Shown: in pieces, positions 58,718-64,000 of the stretch
How positions within the stretch are numbered: position 1 is the first letter of the stretch
Layout of the letters: every line of letters starts with the position of its first letter
Assembly (NCBI GenBank): GCA_916610825.1
Contig: OU744446.1
Coordinates: 35,379,833 to 35,443,832 of the forward strand
Origin: Haliclystus octoradiatus
Lineage: Eukaryota > Cnidaria > Staurozoa > Stauromedusae > Haliclystidae
Length of the DNA stretch: 64,000 nt
Direction: 5' to 3'
Made by a program: the position numbers and the translations under genes
Notes under the pieces: generated by a model
What the model was told of the DNA's origin: nothing
The model's database searches: none
The model's input: only the letters and a program-made list of their open reading frames with translations

Positions 58718-58912
58718 GTCACAAAACGCCGCGCGCGGCAAACTGTCTACTGGCCTGGAATGAACGTTGACATCACCAATACAGTTACCGCTTGTCAGTC
58801 ATGCCAAGAACGTCAAGTGTCTATGTCCAGTGAACCATCTCCTTCTCGCCCTCTTAAAGATTGTTCCGCAGGTCATTCGTCAATGTAGTATAGTTATATC
58901 GATTGCCTCTCT
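58718..58912 (+). pseudogene. Decayed Ty3/gypsy integrase fragment
   Basis: Translation gives KRRARQTVYWPGMNVDITN and then ACQSCQ, the second half of the integrase HHCC finger. It is very close to the same stretch of the intact element at 32052-37216 (RRARQTVYWPG). Stops follow, and a frame-shifted YIDCLSG (catalytic region) is seen just after. There are no LTRs or other domains nearby, so this is an old, truncated relative. Confidence 0.8.
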
Positions 58913-59986
58913 GGTTAGCCAACTGTCATCGCTTGGTATAACTGAGATTAATGGTGAAAATGAAGTGATCTTACAATGTTTTGTTGGTACTTCAGTCCTA
59001 TGCAGACGATCGTAACTACATTCTTCTGCCCGACCGGGGTTAGTTGTCAATTTTGCCCGATAATAGGAGTAGAGTTTGCATATTTTGGAGCAAAAGTACT
59101 GAAATACCTTCAAAATTGCACCATTTTTGCAATTTTTCGTCTCAAAATTGCCCGAAATTTGACTGAAGACTTGTATCGGCAGCCTTTCAATTGGACCTAG
59201 CTTTAATTGTGATTGAGAAACGGCCAATTTAAGATCGGAAGCCTCTATACTTATGCCAAAAGATACTGCTCTGACTAGGATTCGAAACAAACTTTCCATT
59301 CCTGCACATCTAATTTCAATAGTACTCTGAGTGGATATTGGTTCCAAAAGGTGCTACGATAAATTATAATTATGGTTTCAGAATACACCACATGATAATA
59401 TAATCACCTTTAGACGAAGAAACTCTTGAATAGGTAGCGTGAAGTATCGAGTCTCATCTTTAACAATTATTTTATCGCTATGAGCAAGAGTGCATCGGAA
59501 GCTTCATAGGTACGAGTATTTCTAACGTATAATGTACATAGCAGCAGGACGATCAGAGTGAAAAGTTCTGTATAGGACAACGACAAAATCAAATGAGATG
59601 ATGGTCAACGAAGTAGACATATTACCGGCGTAACAAAAATCTTCCAATGTATTGTAAAACAAATATGGTGGTTCAATCGACAACGAATACGTTTTGCACA
59701 GTATACAAAGGAATATTATGAACTTCGTTAATGATATATGTACAGTTGCAGTAGCTACGTTAAAATGTTACAACGATCGATCATGTCCTACACAGAGCCA
59801 AGTGAGCTTTCAGAAAATCCAAATCGATGAGGCTTTGCTTTGTCAGTTACAGGACGACATCCACATAGGGTAAGATTTGATAGCAGGAAATCACACGGAC
59901 AATGCTTGTTGATTCATCGAATTCGTACCGTAAACGGTGTCAGTATCCTTGGGAAGGAAAGGAGTGATGATATGAGAAACAAATCG

Positions 59987-60092
59987 AATTGAATTAACGG
60001 TATCGGTCTCCAATTGAATTAACGGTATCGGTCTCCAATTGACTTAACGGTATCGGTCTCCAATTGAATTAACGGTATCGGTCTCCAATTGA
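59987..60092. repeat. Tandem repeat, 25-bp unit, four copies
   Basis: Unit of 25 bp containing GAATTAACGGTATCGGTCTC, four near-identical copies (one base changed in the third). The following 200 bp carry weaker AATTGGAAAT-like echoes. Confidence 0.9.
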
Positions 60093-60615
60093 AAATCAAA
60101 CCGAAGTAGAGTAATTCGCATTCGTATAATGTAATTAGCATTGACTTGGAAATCGAACCGAACTCACAGAATCAGCAACGAATTGGCACAATTGATATCG
60201 AATTGGAAATTGAACCAGTCTATTGTAATTGGAATTGTGCTGTTAATTGAATTGAAGTAGCAGAAACTGCCATCACCTCAATAACATATGAATAGGGCAT
60301 CGGATCTCAGAAGACAGGAAGAGAGTAAACCATCTTGAAATAGAGATCGAATAGCAAATGGAAATTGTAATTGACTGAATGTCGAATGTAGCTAACATAA
60401 TTTGTTTCAAAACTGATGTGTTGGATAATCGGAAGTGGAAATGAAAATCAAACAGAGTCAGCCCGCAATTTGGAATCTGAATGAATTGGCCAATCTGAAT
60501 TGAGTTGAAATACAAAACCAATGCATCTGAATTGTGAATCGTACCAAATAAGGTAATCTGCATTGGATTAGAAATCAACAGCATTCTACTCATTCACCAA
60601 TCAAACAATTCTAAA

Positions 60616-61627
60616 TTAAAACTTACTGCTTTGACGGTCATAGCCCCCGCCGTAGCTCCTTCCTCCACCGCCGTAACTACCTCCGCCGTTGTAGCCACCT
60701 CCAACACCACCATAGCTACTCCTACCACTATAGCCGCCACCACCTCCGTAGCCTCTCCCGTCTCGACGGCCATCATCCCTACCACCATAGTCACGTCGTT
60801 CACCATAATCTCCGCCACCACGTCCACTATATCTATCACCATGGCTGTATCTATCGCCTCCGCCGTATCTATCACCACTGTCATATCGTCCTCCGCCACC
60901 CCCTCCTCCACTACCATAGCTTCTTCCACCACTTGGTTGTTTTTTTCTTGCTTTTTCAACATTTATCACTCTATCGTGCAATTTCTGTAAACAAAAAAAG
61001 TTTGTTTAAAACGATAATATGGGTAAGCTGTAATGTAATGAAAGCATAGGTTCCATGTAAACGAGGCCCTGTGAGCCTCCGAAATGAGTGAATCTAAATT
61101 GATGTATCTCGTTGAAAAATTTGGCAAAAAGGTTACGTTCAAAGAAGCTGCACGGAACTCTAAGGATTCTCAAAATTTGAAAAGTCAAAGTCGTCAGAAC
61201 CCCTCAAAGGCAGCAGTCAAAATAACCTGTTAAATTACTTAGCGTAACCGCGAGTTTGAAGTAGATGGAGAATCCAGATGGAATACATTGCATTTCATGT
61301 ATTTTAAGTTTGTTTCAGTTTTAAATTAGGAGTATTTTTACATTAAACATTTGAATTTTTACTACTGTACTAAAAAGTTTTGCATTTTATTTAATTGTGT
61401 GGTACACGTAGCTTCGTTAATAGAATGATATGATATTCAGAACAGGCCGCAACCGGAGGCTTGTTATCTTTAATCCCAAATCTATGAAAGAATCATAAAC
61501 AAACATAAGTGTTCACTTACTGTTTGATCAAGGGCGTTGGCAGCATCATCAGCATCTTTCTCCTTTTCAAATGTGATGAAGGCGAAACCGCGAGATCGAC
61601 CAGTTTCTCTATCCGTGATAAGATTAA
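60616..61627 (-). CDS. Glycine-rich RRM RNA-binding protein, CIRBP/RBM3-like, 3' part
   Basis: Two exons of a cold-inducible-type RNA-binding protein. Exon 61627-61521 encodes the second half of an RRM with the RNP1 octamer RGFAFITF in NLITDRETGRSRGFAFITFE. Exon 60984 onward finishes the RRM (LHDRVINVEKARKKQP) and runs into a Gly/Tyr/Arg/Ser tail of about 100 residues with RGG, DRY and GYGGG units. The phases agree (phase 0). The N-terminal RRM exon with RNP2 is not found up to 64000 and should lie right of the window. The end is uncertain. Reading on gives the stop at 60616 (QSSKF). However, GCA|GTAAGT at 60627/60626 is a near-consensus donor, and vertebrate relatives carry a further short tail, so splicing to an undetected exon below 60600 is likely. 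Expected role: nuclear and cytoplasmic mRNA binding and stability. Confidence 0.85.
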
Positions 61628-62651
61628 CTAGAAAAAAACGCAAATTGATTTTTTTAACATATTTTTCATTGTTTCACAGCAAACCCGGGCTACTGCAACC
61701 TGCATACTAACCCAAAGTTTTGTTTACAAGACATAGGTTGCTGTGAACTAACGTGTGATTTCCGCCCAACAAGTTCCACTGACTTTTGGATATAATTTAT
61801 GCGGTACTTTGTATGTAGGCCTATAATTATCAAATTCATTGTGGCCAGTGCCCGACAAAAGATTTAGCCTTGCTTCTGGAATATTGAACTTCTTTAACAT
61901 TCTCTTCTGATTTTCTTTTGAGGTTTGACAAAGTTGCGATTTTAATATGCCAGACTGAAATTCTGGCAAACTTGACCGAACATGTTCCACTCGGTAAGTG
62001 GCTGAAACATGGGTTTGACGCATCCCTAGTCATCATTTTGTTTTCTTACGAAGAAAAAGGACTTCACGGAAAAATAAATGTGTTATTGCAGATGATAGAT
62101 GATGATAGATTGTTTTTTAAGTAAAATTTTTGCAGAAATAAGGCTGAATTACAATTTTCTCTACATTTATTTAATTTTTACATCATCAGGATTAAAATTA
62201 CTATTGAATTCGATATAAGGATCAAGGATACAACATAAGCTTTTAAAAAAGCTAAACTTTTTATGATATATTTATGTTCAATTGAATTATTTTTTTTTAC
62301 ATAATTTGAGCTCTTGAAAACAATAAAGGTCTGAGAATGATTGGTTATGATTAGCGCTAGAATGATTGGTTTGAAGTATTTTAGAAAAACTTATTCCTTT
62401 CTTCATTAATCCCATTTTGGTTTTCCGTTTTCATACTTTTTATAATAACTTTTCACTATTTCGAAACAAGGTTGAATAATTGACAAAATTATTTGAATTG
62501 TTAGCATTTGAGAACTATTTGAATAATATTTGATTAGTTGCCATTTAATTAGAATCCCTAGAAACTGGGATCAGTTTTCACACTTTTAATCGATAAAATT
62601 ATTGCTGGTCTTGCAAGTGAAACATACTTTATGCCATTGAATAGTCAAAAA
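61628..62651 (-). other. Probable intron of the RRM protein gene
   Basis: The acceptor at 61628 opens an intron that must reach the missing N-terminal RRM exon. No such exon is visible here or in 63176-64000, so the intron probably extends past the window. Confidence 0.5.
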
Positions 62652-63175
62652 GTCATCATATCTGATCGATTTGTAGTTCAAATCCCCTGAAGGTCAACTT
62701 AACCTTAATTTTATCTACCTAATACATGAAATGAGTACCATGTAGGGATAGCGGATGGAATGGTCTGGAGAGAATTGCATTGTGAGTAGCTGCAGCGCAT
62801 CGTTGCGCACTGACAATGAAGACCTATCTGCCATGAAATCTGTTAAAATTGATCTGCAGTGTCGCGGCTGGAATCAATAAAGAGTATTTAAAGGAGCAAA
62901 AATGACCGGCAGGCGCTACGCACTTAGGATCACGTGCATGTTTATTGTTTATAACACAATGTTCATTGTTGACATGAATTTATTACAAATTAGGCTAGCG
63001 TATAACAATAGTTTCAAAGCGAGACGGTTGAATTACGCTAAGCATAAATTCAAATTGATCTCGCAGCGGTCGCCGGTCAATTTTGCCCCTTTAACATCAT
63101 TGCTCTCAGCGAAAAAAGACACTCATCTAGAAATAGAGGATTGGTACCAGTGCCTTAGGTAGGGCAATACAGTTT
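62652..63175 (+). mobile_element. tRNA-derived SINE, family 1, split by a TTAA-flanked MITE
   Basis: Head truncated (B box AGTTCAAATCCCC remains). The body stops at GAGTATTTAA and resumes at AACATCATTGCTCTCAGCG, with a 199-bp foreign insert at 62892-63090. Without the insert the SINE body would be continuous. Confidence 0.82.
62892..63090. mobile_element. 199-bp MITE with TTAA target duplication, nested in a SINE
   Basis: Ends AGGAGCAAAAATGACCGGC and GCCGGTCAATTTTGCCCCT are inverted repeats, flanked by TTAA on both sides (62888-62891, 63091-63094). TTAA duplications are typical of piggyBac and Kolobok elements. There is no coding capacity. Confidence 0.82.
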
Positions 63176-64000
63176 CAATCATACCAATTTGAGCTCAATG
63201 TTAATTTGAAATCAACATCAACATGAAATAAAGTGATATACAGCATAATAGAAGAGTTTATATAGGTAACTATTCTACTTTCATTAATTTGACAGTTAGA
63301 ATTCAATCATTTTTGTCGGGCTCACACAAGAGGTCTTGTCGCCTTTCTTTAATTGGGATATGTGTAGATTAATAGGCATCACAATCATAAGTTAGAGCTT
63401 AAGAAATGTTGAAAATGTTTTAAGTGGAAAATATGTTGCTCTTTTTTTGCCTGAGACCAACTGGTTCATGGCAAGTTGTTGATCTAATGCTGCAAATTTT
63501 CTCAGAGTGAATTGATCATGGTGGTGATGATGCAGGGGCGATTCCATGTGGTGCAACAGGGGTAGACGCACCCGTCAGATCTTTAGACTCTTTGATGGCA
63601 CTGCGGCTGTTGTTTTGCTTTTATTCTTCACGAAAATAATAACTGAAAGACTACGTAATATTTTCGTAGCAAATTGGAAGTAGCAGTACAATTGCAATAA
63701 TAATTGTATGATTGGACACTGGACTAGAAGGAATTCAAATTAATTCCATCAATCAACGACACTGATTTTGCTACCGCAGAAGTAGAACATCCAATAGATT
63801 GCTCTGATTTTGCACCCCTCAAATGACGTAGACTTCAAAGAATTTGACTATGAACCTATGATAATGCTCTATCTCACATTCCTGTCATAGTTTGCTTCCC
63901 TTGGCACCCATGTAGAACAAAGCTTGAACTGATTGTACGCTCTGTTCCATCTTTGTTACTTTTGAAACCCTGGAATCAGTCATTGTCATCTAGCCTCCTT

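Noticed and set aside
60594-60990. Val/Ala/Glu-rich and Thr/Ser/Ala-rich open frames overlapping the glycine-rich exon on other frames and strand
   Set aside because: They are by-products of the GGN/TAY-rich repeats. Only the frame with the RRM continuation LHDRVINVEKA matches a family.
1-64000. CRISPR array or bacterial operon structure
   Set aside because: No regularly spaced direct repeats with unique spacers. All genes are eukaryotic in structure.

Overview
This window is nuclear DNA from an invertebrate animal. It is AT-rich, the genes are split by GT-AG introns, the intergenic space is long, and SINEs, MITEs, an LTR retrotransposon and LINE debris are abundant. The recognisable genes are of animal type: the Tuba/DNMBP Rho-GEF, FICD, class A GPCRs and a CIRBP-like RNA-binding protein. 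The sequence alone does not name the species. Five genes have a strong 3' splice acceptor 3-11 nt before the start codon. This pattern would fit a lineage with spliced-leader trans-splicing, tunicates for example, but short 5'UTR introns would look the same.

Layout. 1-10950 (minus): the 5' two thirds of a DNMBP/Tuba gene. Nine exons join in phase (four SH3 domains, linker, coiled coil, first part of the DH domain) and the gene runs off the left edge. 13372-16450 (plus): a complete two-exon FICD gene, head-to-head with DNMBP. 18799-19870 (minus): a two-exon gene for an unrecognised acidic protein with three copies of a 12-residue motif. 24190-25392 (minus): a single-exon orphan class A GPCR. 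28791-29912 (minus): a two-exon gene for a 101-residue secreted thrombospondin-type-1-like protein, too small and too split to show up as one long ORF. 32052-37216 (minus): an apparently intact Ty3/gypsy-type LTR retrotransposon with 186-bp LTRs and a perfect 5-bp target duplication. 37911-53159 (minus): four paralogous single-exon GPCRs whose DRY box is replaced by (Q/K)RR. 58718-58912 (plus): a decayed integrase fragment. 60616-61627 (minus): the C-terminal half of a glycine-rich RRM protein that continues off the right edge.

The protein-coding genes do not form a pathway. DNMBP (actin and membrane), FICD (ER chaperone AMPylation) and the RNA-binding protein are housekeeping-type genes. The GPCR array is a local tandem expansion. 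The accessory content is mostly mobile: two tRNA-derived SINE families, a 199-bp TTAA-flanked MITE present twice (once inside a SINE), a 981-bp element with 31-bp terminal inverted repeats and a 9-10 bp target duplication, an 831-bp TTA-flanked element, a pogo/mariner-like MITE, several hairpin MITE families, and a dispersed family with CCCGGGGG ends present at least eight times.

All gene structures were assembled by eye from splice signals, reading-frame phase and protein family knowledge. No database search was possible.
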